NCBI GenBank assembly: GCA_965242485.1
Contig: CBDESM010000003.1
Coordinates: 62,001 to 126,000 of the forward strand
DNA from: CBDESM01 sp965242485
GTDB taxonomy: Bacteria > Chloroflexota > Dehalococcoidia > Bin125
Reading direction: 5' to 3'
DNA: 64,000 nt
Position numbers and translations under genes: made by a program. The notes below the pieces were generated by a model. It was not told the DNA's origin and searched no databases. It worked only from the letters and a program-made list of their open reading frames with translations. Position 1 is the first letter of the stretch. Each line of letters starts with the position of its first letter. Shown here piece after piece: positions 35,870 to 44,186 of this stretch.

Positions 35870-35873
35870 TCCG

Positions 35874-36629
35874 ATGGACGGCTTCCCCGAACACAACTGG
35901 CACCCGCTCGACCCCGAAATCGAGCGGCGCTTGCGCGAATCCGAAGTCGTCGACGGCGGCCGCATCCCCTACGCATCCAACTACGTCTTCCTGCTCGAAC
36001 TGCGCGACGACGGCGCGGACGAGCCGGGCTACGCGATCTACAAGCCGGCCCGCGGCGAAAACCCGCTCTGGGACTTCCCGCCCGACCTTTACAAGCGCGA
36101 GGTCGCCGCCTACCGGCTCAGCCGCGAACTCGGCTGGAACCTGATCCCGCCCACCATCGAACGCGAAGACGGCCTCGAATACGGCGCCGGCTCGCTGCAA
36201 ACCTACATCCCGACCAACTATCGCTGCACCTTCTTCGAGCTCCGCGAAGAGCACCCGGAACGTTTGCAGCAGTTCGCCCTCTTCGACGCCCTGGCCAACA
36301 ACGCCGACCGCAAAGGCGGCCACATCCTGCAAGCAGCCGACGGCAGCCTCTGGGGCATCGACAACGCGCTCTGCTTCCACGAGGAAGAAAAACTCCGCAC
36401 CGTCATCTGGGATTGGGCCTCGCAGCCAATCATCGAAACGCATCAAGCCGATATCGCCCGCCTGCTGGAAGACCTGAACGCCGAAGGCGACATCCAAGAA
36501 GCACTAAAACCGTACCTATCAGAATCAGAACTAATCGCCCTAGCAATCCGCGCCACCGAACTCCTGCAAGCCCGCGCACTCCCCGAACCCCCACCAGACC
36601 GCCGCAGCTACCCTTGGCCGCTGATCTAG
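35874..36629 (+). CDS. SCO1664-like protein (PI3/4-kinase-fold)
   Basis: A 251-residue protein with the SCO1664 family pattern: YVFLLELRDDG, AIYKPARGENPLWDFP, LYKREVAAYRLSRELGW and DALANNADRKGGHIL, IDNALCFH. These match the phosphatidylinositol 3/4-kinase-like fold, with Lys, Asn-Asp-Arg and Asp residues in place of kinase motifs. Reaction unknown in bacteria; in actinomycetes the gene often sits near MSMEG_4193-type phosphatases and peptidases. Confidence 0.75.
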   Translation: MDGFPEHNWHPLDPEIERRLRESEVVDGGRIPYASNYVFLLELRDDGADEPGYAIYKPARGENPLWDFPPDLYKREVAAYRLSRELGWNLIPPTIEREDGLEYGAGSLQTYIPTNYRCTFFELREEHPERLQQFALFDALANNADRKGGHILQAADGSLWGIDNALCFHEEEKLRTVIWDWASQPIIETHQADIARLLEDLNAEGDIQEALKPYLSESELIALAIRATELLQARALPEPPPDRRSYPWPLI

Positions 36630-36653
36630 TTTTTAATTATACCGACGGCGCGC

Positions 36654-36968
36654 TCATTCGGACGCGAATCGCTTGGGGCGCGGCTTCCTCGGCGTCCCGT
36701 AGAGGTAGTGCTGCGTCTGCTCGGAGTAGTCGGTTGGAACGTCGTCCCATTCCTCAGGCGGGATGTCACCGAAGTGTTCCTGGATCAGCTTGAGCGCCCA
36801 GAGGCCGCCATGCCGCTTCTGCTCTTCCGTCCACTCGGCCAGCGGCGGCATCGCGGCGACTTTGGCCTCGACCTCCTCCGCACGCAGGCGCACCCACTCG
36901 TCGGACCACTTGCGGGGCTCGGCGTCCGTGCCGTTCTGGCTGGGCTCGGGCTGATTCTCGGTCGGCAT
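36654..36968 (-). CDS. Orphan copy of a PIN-associated antitoxin-like protein
   Basis: A 104-residue acidic protein about 70 percent identical to the antitoxin-like gene at 37481-37786: MPTENQPEP, EVEAKVAAMPPLAEWTEEQK, HGGLWALKLIQE. AAGGAG lies 6 nt before the ATG. No PIN gene follows it; the next gene downstream is convergent. A 17-bp piece of the SCO1664-like 3' end is repeated at 37041-37059, so a tandem duplication with loss of one toxin gene is likely. Confidence 0.65.
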   Translation of the reverse strand: MPTENQPEPSQNGTDAEPRKWSDEWVRLRAEEVEAKVAAMPPLAEWTEEQKRHGGLWALKLIQEHFGDIPPEEWDDVPTDYSEQTQHYLYGTPRKPRPKRFASE

Positions 36969-37055
36969 CGCTGGCTCCTTCGGAGCAATAGTAACAGGTT
37001 GGATTGGGGTGCCGGAGCCGTCATTGGATCGGCGTTGTTGCCCTTGGCCGCTGAT

Positions 37056-37484
37056 TTAGTCCGTGATCGGCTGCGGCAAGACTGTGAATCTGCCATCTTT
37101 CGCGAAATCGCTGTCGAATGTGAGGATTTCGGTGATCGCCATGTCTTCCATCACCGTCATTTCGACTGAATCGACCAGGCTGAGACGGTCTTGCAGGCGT
37201 TGCTCGCAGTGGTCAAGGCCGCGTAGCGCCAATGGCGGCGTTGGAAAGATCACGGTCCACTGGCTGCCCGGTGCGAGCACTTGCCGTGCCATTGCCAGTG
37301 CGTCCAAGCGGTATTGACGGTTGCGCTTGACTGAGTGCGCGATCAGCTCGTCCAGCGCCCCGGAGACCGTCACCAGCGGCACGCCGGCCAGATCGTCGAA
37401 CTCGAGCAGCGCCCGTGAACGATGGCGATCTTCAAGCCAGATCAAGGCGATCAGAAAGGACGCATCAACGAATACACGCCTCAT
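37056..37484 (-). CDS. PIN-domain toxin (VapC-like ribonuclease)
   Basis: A 142-residue PIN-fold protein. Acidic metal-binding residues are visible: Asp7 (VFVDAS), Glu46 (ALDELI), Asp105 (LSLVDS) and Asp124 or 126 (TFDSDF). PIN toxins cleave specific RNAs. The start overlaps the upstream gene by 4 nt (ATGA), the classical antitoxin-first operon layout, with no ribosome site of its own. Confidence 0.8.
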   Translation of the reverse strand: MRRVFVDASFLIALIWLEDRHRSRALLEFDDLAGVPLVTVSGALDELIAHSVKRNRQYRLDALAMARQVLAPGSQWTVIFPTPPLALRGLDHCEQRLQDRLSLVDSVEMTVMEDMAITEILTFDSDFAKDGRFTVLPQPITD

Positions 37485-37786
37485 TCGTACCTCATCGGCT
37501 TCTTCTTCGGCGTCCCGTACATGTAGTGGCGGAACTGCTCGGACAGATCGGGCGGCTCGGCGCTCCACTCTTCCGGCGGGACATCGGCGAACGTCTCTTG
37601 GATCAGCTTGAGCGTCCAGAGGCCGCCATGTTTCTTCTGTTCCTCCGTCCACTCGGCGAGCGGCGGCATCGCGGCGACCTTGGCCTCGACCTCGGCAGCG
37701 CGTTGGCGCACCCACTCGTCGGACCCCTTGCGGGGCTCCGGGTCCTTGCCGTTCTGGGTGGGTTCGGGCTGGTTCTCGGTCGGCAT
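37481..37786 (-). CDS. Putative antitoxin of the PIN toxin
   Basis: A 101-residue protein with a disordered polar N-terminus (MPTENQPEPTQNGKD) and a helical middle (RQRAAEVEAKVAAMPPLAEW). It has no recognisable AbrB, PHD or RHH DNA-binding motif, so it may be a new antitoxin class. AAGGAG is 6 nt before the ATG and the stop overlaps the PIN start. A solitary paralogue lies 0.5 kb away. Confidence 0.65.
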   Translation of the reverse strand: MPTENQPEPTQNGKDPEPRKGSDEWVRQRAAEVEAKVAAMPPLAEWTEEQKKHGGLWTLKLIQETFADVPPEEWSAEPPDLSEQFRHYMYGTPKKKPMRYE

Positions 37787-37824
37787 CGCGGGCTCCTTCT
37801 GGGGCAGGATAGCAGGATTGGCGG

Positions 37825-38628
37825 TCAGCTGCCGGAGCCTTTTAGGGTGATCTGCGATTCTTTGCCGGGCTGGATTCGCTTTGCTGCTAGGGCGATGCGG
37901 TTGTCGCGGTCTAGGGCATTCCAGTATGCATCGACGGTCTCGTCTGCTGTGGTTTGCAGCGGGGTGATGAACGGGTCGCCGCGGAAGGGGGGGAGGGGGG
38001 TGCCGTCGTTGGTATATGTGTGGATGCAGCAGGCGAGGCCGGGCGGGGGGGCGGGGATGCGCCAGAGGACGCGGTCGGATAGGGAGGGGTTGATCTCGTT
38101 GGCGCGGAGGATTCCCAGCGATAGTTGCAATTCGACGCCGTGTACCAGGCCGCGCTGGTCTAGGACGGCGAATATTCTCGGCGTGTAGTGCGGCGCGTCG
38201 TCCTCGCGCTCGCGTGCGTTGAGCGCATCCTGCACGGTGCCGCCCGACGATATGATCTCGGCCAGCGTATCGGTATGGTCGCCGTTGGTCGTGATGAACA
38301 CCTCCGGCATCGCCGCCAGCGCTTCCGGGCCGGCGCCGCGACCGGCGGAGGGCAGCTCGCACATCGCGCGGTAGATCACGTTGGTCGGGTCTTCCAGCTC
38401 GGCGGGGCGCAGCGCTTCGGTGCGGAGGACGCCGTTGGCCTCGGCCACGAAGCGGCGGTTGCGCGAGTTGGCCGAGCGGCCCATGATCCAGTACAGCATC
38501 AGCCAATCGCCATCGGCGAGCCGCCCGACCACGATCCCGCGCCCCGGATAGGGATTGCCGGCAATCCGCTCCGCCAGATTTCTCCGCGCTATTTCTCGCA
38601 GCGCCACCAAGTCAGTCGTCTCAGGCAT
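37825..38628 (-). CDS. purO: IMP cyclohydrolase, PurO type
   Basis: A 267-residue protein matching the archaeal-type IMP cyclohydrolase family (PurO), which closes the purine ring of FAICAR to form IMP. Signature: AGNPYPGRGIVVG near the start, YWIMGRSANSRNR, FITTNGDHT and CCIHTYTNDG. Bacteria generally use PurH, so its presence is notable. The start is leaderless: TATCCT is 6 nt before the ATG at 38628. Confidence 0.75.
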   Translation of the reverse strand: MPETTDLVALREIARRNLAERIAGNPYPGRGIVVGRLADGDWLMLYWIMGRSANSRNRRFVAEANGVLRTEALRPAELEDPTNVIYRAMCELPSAGRGAGPEALAAMPEVFITTNGDHTDTLAEIISSGGTVQDALNAREREDDAPHYTPRIFAVLDQRGLVHGVELQLSLGILRANEINPSLSDRVLWRIPAPPPGLACCIHTYTNDGTPLPPFRGDPFITPLQTTADETVDAYWNALDRDNRIALAAKRIQPGKESQITLKGSGS

Positions 38629-38689
38629 TGGCAGAGGATACACGGGCGAGCGGGACGCGCGACCATGCGGGGACGCGGGCAAATCCCAA

Positions 38690-38720
38690 GATGGGCTGGC
38701 GTCTCCGACGCCAGCCCATC
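38690..38720. terminator. Strong hairpin between restriction locus and purO
   Basis: A perfect 14-bp stem (GATGGGCTGGCGTC / GACGCCAGCCCATC) with a 3-nt loop. It follows the C-terminal cassette on the minus strand and precedes the purO promoter. AAAAA on the plus-strand 3' side means there is no U tract on the minus strand, so it may be factor-dependent. Confidence 0.5.
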
Positions 38721-38740
38721 AAAAAGGGGCAACGCTCCGC

Positions 38741-39215
38741 TCAAGCGGAGAGCAGCCGCCCGACAAGCTCTTCGACCCGTCGCCCCTCAGCCGACTCCGC
38801 CAGCCAAGCCCGAATCTCCCTCCGCGCAACCGTCACCGATACCGACTTTCCTGCGGCTACCCGTTCCGCCTCAATCTCCCTCCACATCGCCTCAGCCCCA
38901 ACCGCCGCATCCGCCCCCGCCTCAGAAATTTCTAGATGAAGCGCATCGCCCGGATCAAACTCCGGAATCGGCAAGCGCCATAGCTGTTTCTGAATATCTC
39001 GAGAGTTGCCGGCCCAATTTTTAGTCGTGAGAGGAATAACGGTTTCCCAAATCGCAGTCGAGTTGATAATCGTGTTCAGATAGTATGCCTCAAAGATCGT
39101 GTGGCATGGAATAGCGAACAATTTATAGTCGATCACTGTTGGAGAGTCTGTTAATATGGCACTCGTAGGACGACCAGCTGATGTATATAGGATAGTGGGA
39201 TATTTTATTGGATTA
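38741..39215 (-). pseudogene. Detached second C-terminal cassette of a Type IIG restriction gene
   Basis: About 155 codons homologous (roughly 40 percent identity) to the last 150 residues of the upstream restriction-methylation protein: PTILYTSAGRPTSAIL against PTLLYTTAGRPTAAIL, RDIQKQLWRLPIPEFD against RDIHKQIWRVSIPIFD, and SVSVTVARREIRAWL against SISVTIARRMLREWQ. Homology begins exactly where the upstream frame ends (the stop TAA overlaps it), in another frame and without a good start. It is either a silent recombination cassette or the surviving 3' end of a lost second gene. Confidence 0.65.
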
Positions 39216-42200
39216 TCTGCGTGACTAGATTCTCCATTCGTTCTGCGGCTGATGATTCTGTTTGCCACTCCCGTAGCATCCGTCGCGCTATCGTCACTGA
39301 TATGCTTTGGCCGCTCGCCGCTCGAATCGCTCGCCTTTCTGTCCAGACTGTCCTGGTTTCTTGAGCGTATTGATGGCTGAGACTGGCCAAGTCTCGATGC
39401 AATGGTATCTGGTTGTCGAATATTGGAATCGAGACTCTCCATATCTGCTTGTGGATGTCGCGGGCTCCCCATTGCCCTTTTGACATGAGTGGGTTGATCG
39501 CGACGGCGAGTGTTTGTGAGTTGATGATCGCTGCCAGATAGTTCGCTTCCTCGTGGGACTGACACGGCACTGCGTATAATTTCGACTCGATGATCGCTGG
39601 CTCGTGGCCCAGCAGAATCGCTGCTGTCGGACGTCCTGCTGTTGTGTACAGTAGTGTCGGCTTGTGGTATATATTGTGGGCGGGGCGGGGCGGGGCGGGG
39701 CGGGGCGGGGCGGGGCGGGGCGGGGCGGGGCGGGGCGGGGCGGCCGCGAGTCGCTCTCGCTGAGCAGCAAGACCCTTAACGTAATCCAAGCGGGCAACCA
39801 AATCCAGCTTGTTGTTTGGCGACTTGTTCTCCTCCCAAATCCGGTTGATCTCTCGCCAGCGGCGGGCCATATTCCGCTTCAGCGTGTCGCGGGAGACGCC
39901 GTAGACGCCGGCTTCATCGCGCTCGATCATCGGCGAGTCGGGCGTCATCGGCAGGACTGCGCGGAGCGGATCCAGCAGCACGAACGGGGCGACCGTTTCG
40001 CCTAAGTGGACATCCCAGACGTATTCGCGCTCAATCGGGCGGTTGTCGATCTTGGAGAGATCGAGGCTGCGCCACGGTTCCTTGTCCTGCGTACCGCGAC
40101 GGGAGCGGACCCGCACGACATCGGCGGCGATGCTCGCATCCGATTCCTCTTCCTCGACGAAGAACAGGCAGCGGGGGACGATGGTCGCGCCTTGCCGGGC
40201 GCGTTCGCCGTAGGGCGAGGCGTAGCCGCCGGAGGTATCGTGCAGCGGCACCTCGCGCCGGCTGTAGGGCCCGCCCGCCGGGCCGAGCCATTGCGATGCG
40301 GACAGCGGCAGGCCGCGGGGCTTGCGGCGGCCCTCGCGGGTTTGATCTTCCAGCCGCTCCGCGAAAACCACGCAGCTGGGCACGGGGAAGAACGTGTTCG
40401 GTTCGATCCGCTCCAAATCCCAAGGCGGCCGATGTGCGAGGTCGGCGTTGATCTGAACCCACTGCCCCGTGCGCCATTCGCGGTACTGCCCCGTTTGCAG
40501 CGCGCTCTGCGGCATCACCATCCCGATTTTGCCGCCGATATCGAGATACAGATCGACGCAGCGGGTGAAGAACAGGCCGGCGACATCTTGATGCGTCGCA
40601 TACCGCCCGCCGGTCCAGATTCCGTACGTCCCCTTGCTCTGGCGCTCCAACTCGCTGCGCACGATCGATTGCGTCTTGTTGTACGTCAGCCAAGGCGGGT
40701 TGCCGATGATCACGTCCACTTTCTGGTGGCTCAGCACGGTCGGCCGCACCATATTGCGCGTGTAGTAGCCCCAGATATGGTCGCGGCCCTCGGCGTGGAG
40801 CGCTTCCATCGTGGCGATAGTCTCGTCCAGCATCCGCCGCTCCGGCGTGCCTTCCGTAATCCCGTAGGCCTCCAGCGGATGCCGCGGATCATCCCGGGCC
40901 TCGATCGCTTCCGAAATTTCGAGCACGACCTGATCGAACCAGTCGGACTGCTGCACCAGCGACAGCGGAAAATCGAGATGGCGATCATCCTCTTCGTCGA
41001 TCTCGATCCGCACGCGATCCGCGGTGAACATGTCCTGTCCCGCGGTGCGGAGTTGGAGGGAGTCGCCGAGGTAGATCGGGGCGACGGTTTGGACTGGGAG
41101 GCCGGCGTCGCGGGCTTGTTCCAGCGCGTCTCTGGCGGCGAAGGTCCAAGTGGCGCGGGCGAGGTGGACGGAGACGGGGTGGACGTCGATCCCTTGGATC
41201 ATCTGCGGCAGCTGGTCCAGCGTGCGGGTCGGGCTCCAGCCGGCCTCGCGGGCGGCTTGCAGGAACTTTTCGACGGCGGCGTAGATGAAGGTGCCGGAGC
41301 CGCAGGCGGGGTCGAGCACGCGCTGCTCCAGCGGCTTGCCGACCAGCTCGTCGACGATCGCGCGGGCCAGCCAGAGCGGCGTGTAGTACTCGCCCAGCCG
41401 CTTGCGATCCTCGGCCGGAATCACGGATTCGTAGAGGATGCGGGCGATGTCGGTCTCGGCGTTGCGCCAATCGAAGTGGGCGACGCGACGGGCCATGCCG
41501 CGCAGCCAGCGCTCGCCGCCGACCTCGGCCGGCCAGCCGAAGAAGTCGGATTCGACCACGCCACGCACGCCGGTTTCGTCCTGGAAGATGCGGCCCTCGA
41601 TCAGATCGCCCGGTTCCGACTCGGCCTTGGCCACGATGTCGATGCCGAACGCGCCCTGCACGGCGAGGCCGACGACGACCGAGAGGTAGGTGTGCTTGAG
41701 GAAGAGCGAATCGAGGTCGGGCTCCTCCTCGACGGCGACGCCGAGCGCGGCCGAGAGCAGGCGCCGCCAAAGTTCGCGCTTGACGCGGATCGTCTCGTGC
41801 TCGCGGTTGGCGTCGTAGAGCGCGCGCAGCTCGCCGATGTGCTGGTCGAAGCGCGGGCCGGGGCCGAGCCGGCGGCGCACCTCCTCGTCGCTGGCCGGGA
41901 TGTCGCGCTCCTCGAGCGCCTGCGAGACCTGCGAGAGCCAGCGGTAGAGCTCGAGCCAGCCCTCGGGCGATTTGAGCTCGTGCGCGTACTGCGCGTCGGT
42001 GCGCAGGCTCTGCATGCCGGGCCAGCGGGCGATCCAGTTGCGCCCGTCGGTCAGCACGCCGACGCGCTGGGGCCGGCCGGAATCGCGGGCCGAGGCGAGG
42101 TAGCGGTCGAGCTGGTCGACGTAGTCCTGCTCGGGCTGGAGCCCCCTGCGCGAGCCGATCCGCCGCTTGAACTCGAAGATCACGTCATCGGTGCGGAGGT

Positions 42201-42387
42201 CGCACCTGCCGCCGTCGCCCGCCGCCCCCTCGAGCTCGATGCCGGCCGGCTTGGCCAGTTCGACGGCGACCAGGAAATCGCGCACCGCGGCGCGGACGTT
42301 GTCCTCAGCCTGGTCGAGGTCGTGTCGTTCGAGGATCGACTTGGCTTTCTCAAGCGCGACAGGATCGTCCGGAGCGGGCGGCGGCAT
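39205..42387 (-). CDS. Type IIG-like restriction endonuclease/N6-adenine methyltransferase with repeat tract
   Basis: A 1060-residue single-chain restriction-modification enzyme. N-terminal nuclease: DDVIFEFKRR, Glu72 and Lys74 as the ExK of a PD-(D/E)XK fold. Helical linker to about 330, then SAM motif I DPACGSGTF near 359 and catalytic NPPW near 561. The specificity region follows and is broken by a run of PPRPA repeats (about 882-903) encoded by pentanucleotides, then a C-terminal domain of about 155 residues. The ATG at 42387 has TATCCT 7 nt upstream and no ribosome site; a TTG at 42432 would fall upstream of that box. Loss or gain of one repeat shifts the frame. Confidence 0.85.
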   Translation of the reverse strand: MPPPAPDDPVALEKAKSILERHDLDQAEDNVRAAVRDFLVAVELAKPAGIELEGAAGDGGRCDLRTDDVIFEFKRRIGSRRGLQPEQDYVDQLDRYLASARDSGRPQRVGVLTDGRNWIARWPGMQSLRTDAQYAHELKSPEGWLELYRWLSQVSQALEERDIPASDEEVRRRLGPGPRFDQHIGELRALYDANREHETIRVKRELWRRLLSAALGVAVEEEPDLDSLFLKHTYLSVVVGLAVQGAFGIDIVAKAESEPGDLIEGRIFQDETGVRGVVESDFFGWPAEVGGERWLRGMARRVAHFDWRNAETDIARILYESVIPAEDRKRLGEYYTPLWLARAIVDELVGKPLEQRVLDPACGSGTFIYAAVEKFLQAAREAGWSPTRTLDQLPQMIQGIDVHPVSVHLARATWTFAARDALEQARDAGLPVQTVAPIYLGDSLQLRTAGQDMFTADRVRIEIDEEDDRHLDFPLSLVQQSDWFDQVVLEISEAIEARDDPRHPLEAYGITEGTPERRMLDETIATMEALHAEGRDHIWGYYTRNMVRPTVLSHQKVDVIIGNPPWLTYNKTQSIVRSELERQSKGTYGIWTGGRYATHQDVAGLFFTRCVDLYLDIGGKIGMVMPQSALQTGQYREWRTGQWVQINADLAHRPPWDLERIEPNTFFPVPSCVVFAERLEDQTREGRRKPRGLPLSASQWLGPAGGPYSRREVPLHDTSGGYASPYGERARQGATIVPRCLFFVEEEESDASIAADVVRVRSRRGTQDKEPWRSLDLSKIDNRPIEREYVWDVHLGETVAPFVLLDPLRAVLPMTPDSPMIERDEAGVYGVSRDTLKRNMARRWREINRIWEENKSPNNKLDLVARLDYVKGLAAQRERLAAAPPRPAPPRPAPPRPAPPRPAHNIYHKPTLLYTTAGRPTAAILLGHEPAIIESKLYAVPCQSHEEANYLAAIINSQTLAVAINPLMSKGQWGARDIHKQIWRVSIPIFDNQIPLHRDLASLSHQYAQETRTVWTERRAIRAASGQSISVTIARRMLREWQTESSAAERMENLVTQIIQ
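39678..39743. repeat. Pentanucleotide tract (CGGGG), about 13 units, inside the Type IIG gene
   Basis: Twelve exact CGGGG units (39681-39740) plus partial units at both ends. On the coding strand, (CCCCG)n reads through all three phases per 15 nt and gives the 5-residue repeat PPRPA. Because five is not a multiple of three, one-unit slippage truncates or replaces the C-terminus; one alternative frame runs to a stop at 39294. Tracts like this in mod and Type I/IIG genes are established phase-variation switches. Confidence 0.95.
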
Positions 42388-42394
42388 GGGCCGC

Positions 42395-42414
42395 AGGATA
42401 GGGGCGCGTATCCT
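42395..42414. promoter_or_regulatory. Bidirectional leaderless promoter
   Basis: AGGATA (42395-42400) and TATCCT (42409-42414) form an inverted pair. Each is a TATCCT -10 box exactly 7 nt before the ATG of its gene: the Type IIG gene at 42387 leftward and the M24 peptidase at 42422 rightward. Only 34 nt separate the two start codons, so the -35 regions lie inside the opposite genes and the two transcripts must compete for RNA polymerase. Confidence 0.65.
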
Positions 42415-42421
42415 ACCCGCG

Positions 42422-43810
42422 ATGAGCGGCAATCACGGGACTTTGGCGGCGCGGCGGGCGCGGGTGACGGGAGCCTGGGAGGGGCTTGATCGGCCGGCGC
42501 TGATCGCGGCGGGGCTGCCCGTGCCGATCGCAGGGACGGACCAGTTCCACGACTTTCACGCGCACGGGGAGTTCCGCTACCTCTCCGCCGTGGCGGAGCC
42601 GGGCGCGGCGCTGGCCTTCGAACCGGGCTGCGGCTGGACGCTGTTCACGCCGGCGATGTCGCTTGAGGAGCGGGTCTGGTCGTCGCCGCCGCCCTCGCCC
42701 GATCAGCAGGCGGAGCGGACGGGGCTGGCCGACGTGCGCGAGTCGGCGGCGCTGCAAGGCTGGCTGGAAGAACGGCGCGGGCAGCCGCTGGCGCTGCTGG
42801 GCAACGGCGACATCGCGCAGCGCCCGGCGGAGTACGGGGCGCCGGGCTGGCATTCGCTGGAGCTGGAGGTCGACGAGGACGCGTCGGAGCGGCTGCGGCT
42901 GGCGCTTTCGGAGCAGCGGCGGAGCAAGGATCCGCTGGAACTCCGGCACTTGCAGGCGGCGGTCGACGCGGCGGTCGACGGGCACCTGCACGCCTGGGCG
43001 ACGGCGCGGCCGGGGATGACGGAGCGAGCGCTGCAGATCGAGATGGAGGCGCAGTTCTTCCGACGCGGCGGCGAGCGCACGGCCTACCACTCGATCGTCG
43101 GCAGCGGCCCCAACGCGGCGATCCTGCACGGCGACCCGGGCGACCGCGTCCTGCGCGACGGGGACCTGGTGCTGATCGACGCCGGGCCGGAGGTCCAGGG
43201 CTATGCCTCCGACGTCACGCGGACCTTCCCGGTCGGGCCGAGGTTCACGCGGATCCAGTGGCAGCTGTACGAATGCGTGCTGACGGCGCAGCGCGAGGCA
43301 ATCGCATCGGCCGGGCCGGGCGTGGAATACAAGTCGCTGCACCTGCGCGCGGCGGAGATCATCGCCGCGGGCCTGATCGAGGCGGGCATCCTGCGGGGGC
43401 GCCCGAAAGAGCTGGTCGAGCGGGACGCGCACGCGCTGTTCTTCCCGCACGGGCTGGGCCACATGCTGGGCCTGGCCACGCACGACTGCGGCGGCTACCT
43501 GGCCGGGCGCGAGCCGGAGGATCGCTTCGGGCTGTCGTACCTGCGCGCCGACCTGCCGCTGGAGCCGGGCTACGTGGTGACGATCGAGCCGGGCATCTAC
43601 TTCATCCCGGCGCTGCTGCAGGACCCGGCCAGGCGCGAGCGCTACCGCGACGCGGTGAATTGGGAGATGGTCGACGGAATGCTCGATTTCGGCGGCATCC
43701 GGATCGAGGACGACATCGTGATCACGGAGGACGGCTGCCGCGTTCTGAGCCGGGCGCTGCCCTCGGAGGCGGAGGAGATCGAAGCACTGCGGCGGGAAGC
43801 GCTCGGATGA
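42422..43810 (+). CDS. M24B-family Xaa-Pro aminopeptidase
   Basis: A 462-residue aminopeptidase-P-like enzyme with the N-terminal creatinase domain and a pita-bread catalytic domain. Metal ligands: LIDAGPEVQGYASDVTRTFP (two Asp; abbreviated DAGPE...SDVTRTF), HGLGHMLGLATHD (His), TIEPGIYF (Glu) and GGIRIEDD (Glu). It removes N-terminal residues next to Pro. It starts leaderless and its stop overlaps the start of the S9 peptidase (ATGA), so the two peptidases form an operon. Confidence 0.9.
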   Translation: MSGNHGTLAARRARVTGAWEGLDRPALIAAGLPVPIAGTDQFHDFHAHGEFRYLSAVAEPGAALAFEPGCGWTLFTPAMSLEERVWSSPPPSPDQQAERTGLADVRESAALQGWLEERRGQPLALLGNGDIAQRPAEYGAPGWHSLELEVDEDASERLRLALSEQRRSKDPLELRHLQAAVDAAVDGHLHAWATARPGMTERALQIEMEAQFFRRGGERTAYHSIVGSGPNAAILHGDPGDRVLRDGDLVLIDAGPEVQGYASDVTRTFPVGPRFTRIQWQLYECVLTAQREAIASAGPGVEYKSLHLRAAEIIAAGLIEAGILRGRPKELVERDAHALFFPHGLGHMLGLATHDCGGYLAGREPEDRFGLSYLRADLPLEPGYVVTIEPGIYFIPALLQDPARRERYRDAVNWEMVDGMLDFGGIRIEDDIVITEDGCRVLSRALPSEAEEIEALRREALG

Positions 43811-44154
43811 GCCGGCTGACCATCGCCGACGTGGCGCGGTATCCGCGGCCGGGGATGTCGGCGCCCATGGGCTTGGGCTTCACGCCCGACAGCGCGGCGC
43901 TGACCTGGCTGCACGCGGGCGACGGCTCGCTGATGCTGAGCCTCTGGCGGATCGACGCGGAGACCGGCGCGCGGACGCTGCTCGCGGGCCCGGGCGACGA
44001 GCGCCCGCTGACCCGCGAGGAGGAGCTGCTGCGCGAGCGCACGCGCACGCGCGAGCTCGGGGTGACGTCGTACCAGTGGGCAGCGCGCACGGAGGAGCTC
44101 GGCCTGCCGCCGGCGCTGCTGATCCCGGGCCCGCTGCTGCGGGTGCGAATCGGC

Positions 44155-44186
44155 GATGGGGATGATGGGGATGATGGGGATGATGG
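44155..44186 (+). repeat. 9-bp tandem repeat GATGGGGAT in the S9 gene
   Basis: Three in-frame copies and a partial fourth encode GDGDDGDDGDDGG within the propeller, an acidic loop that could bind calcium. Changes in copy number would keep the frame. Confidence 0.8.

Noticed and set aside
38741..39565. A 274-residue gene ending at 38741
   Set aside because: Its first 120 codons overlap the end of the Type IIG gene in another frame and have no homology; only the part after 39215 resembles the restriction protein C-terminus.
39664..40005. Plus-strand Gly/Arg-rich protein across the pentanucleotide repeats
   Set aside because: It is the repeat read on the non-coding strand, without start signals or family similarity.
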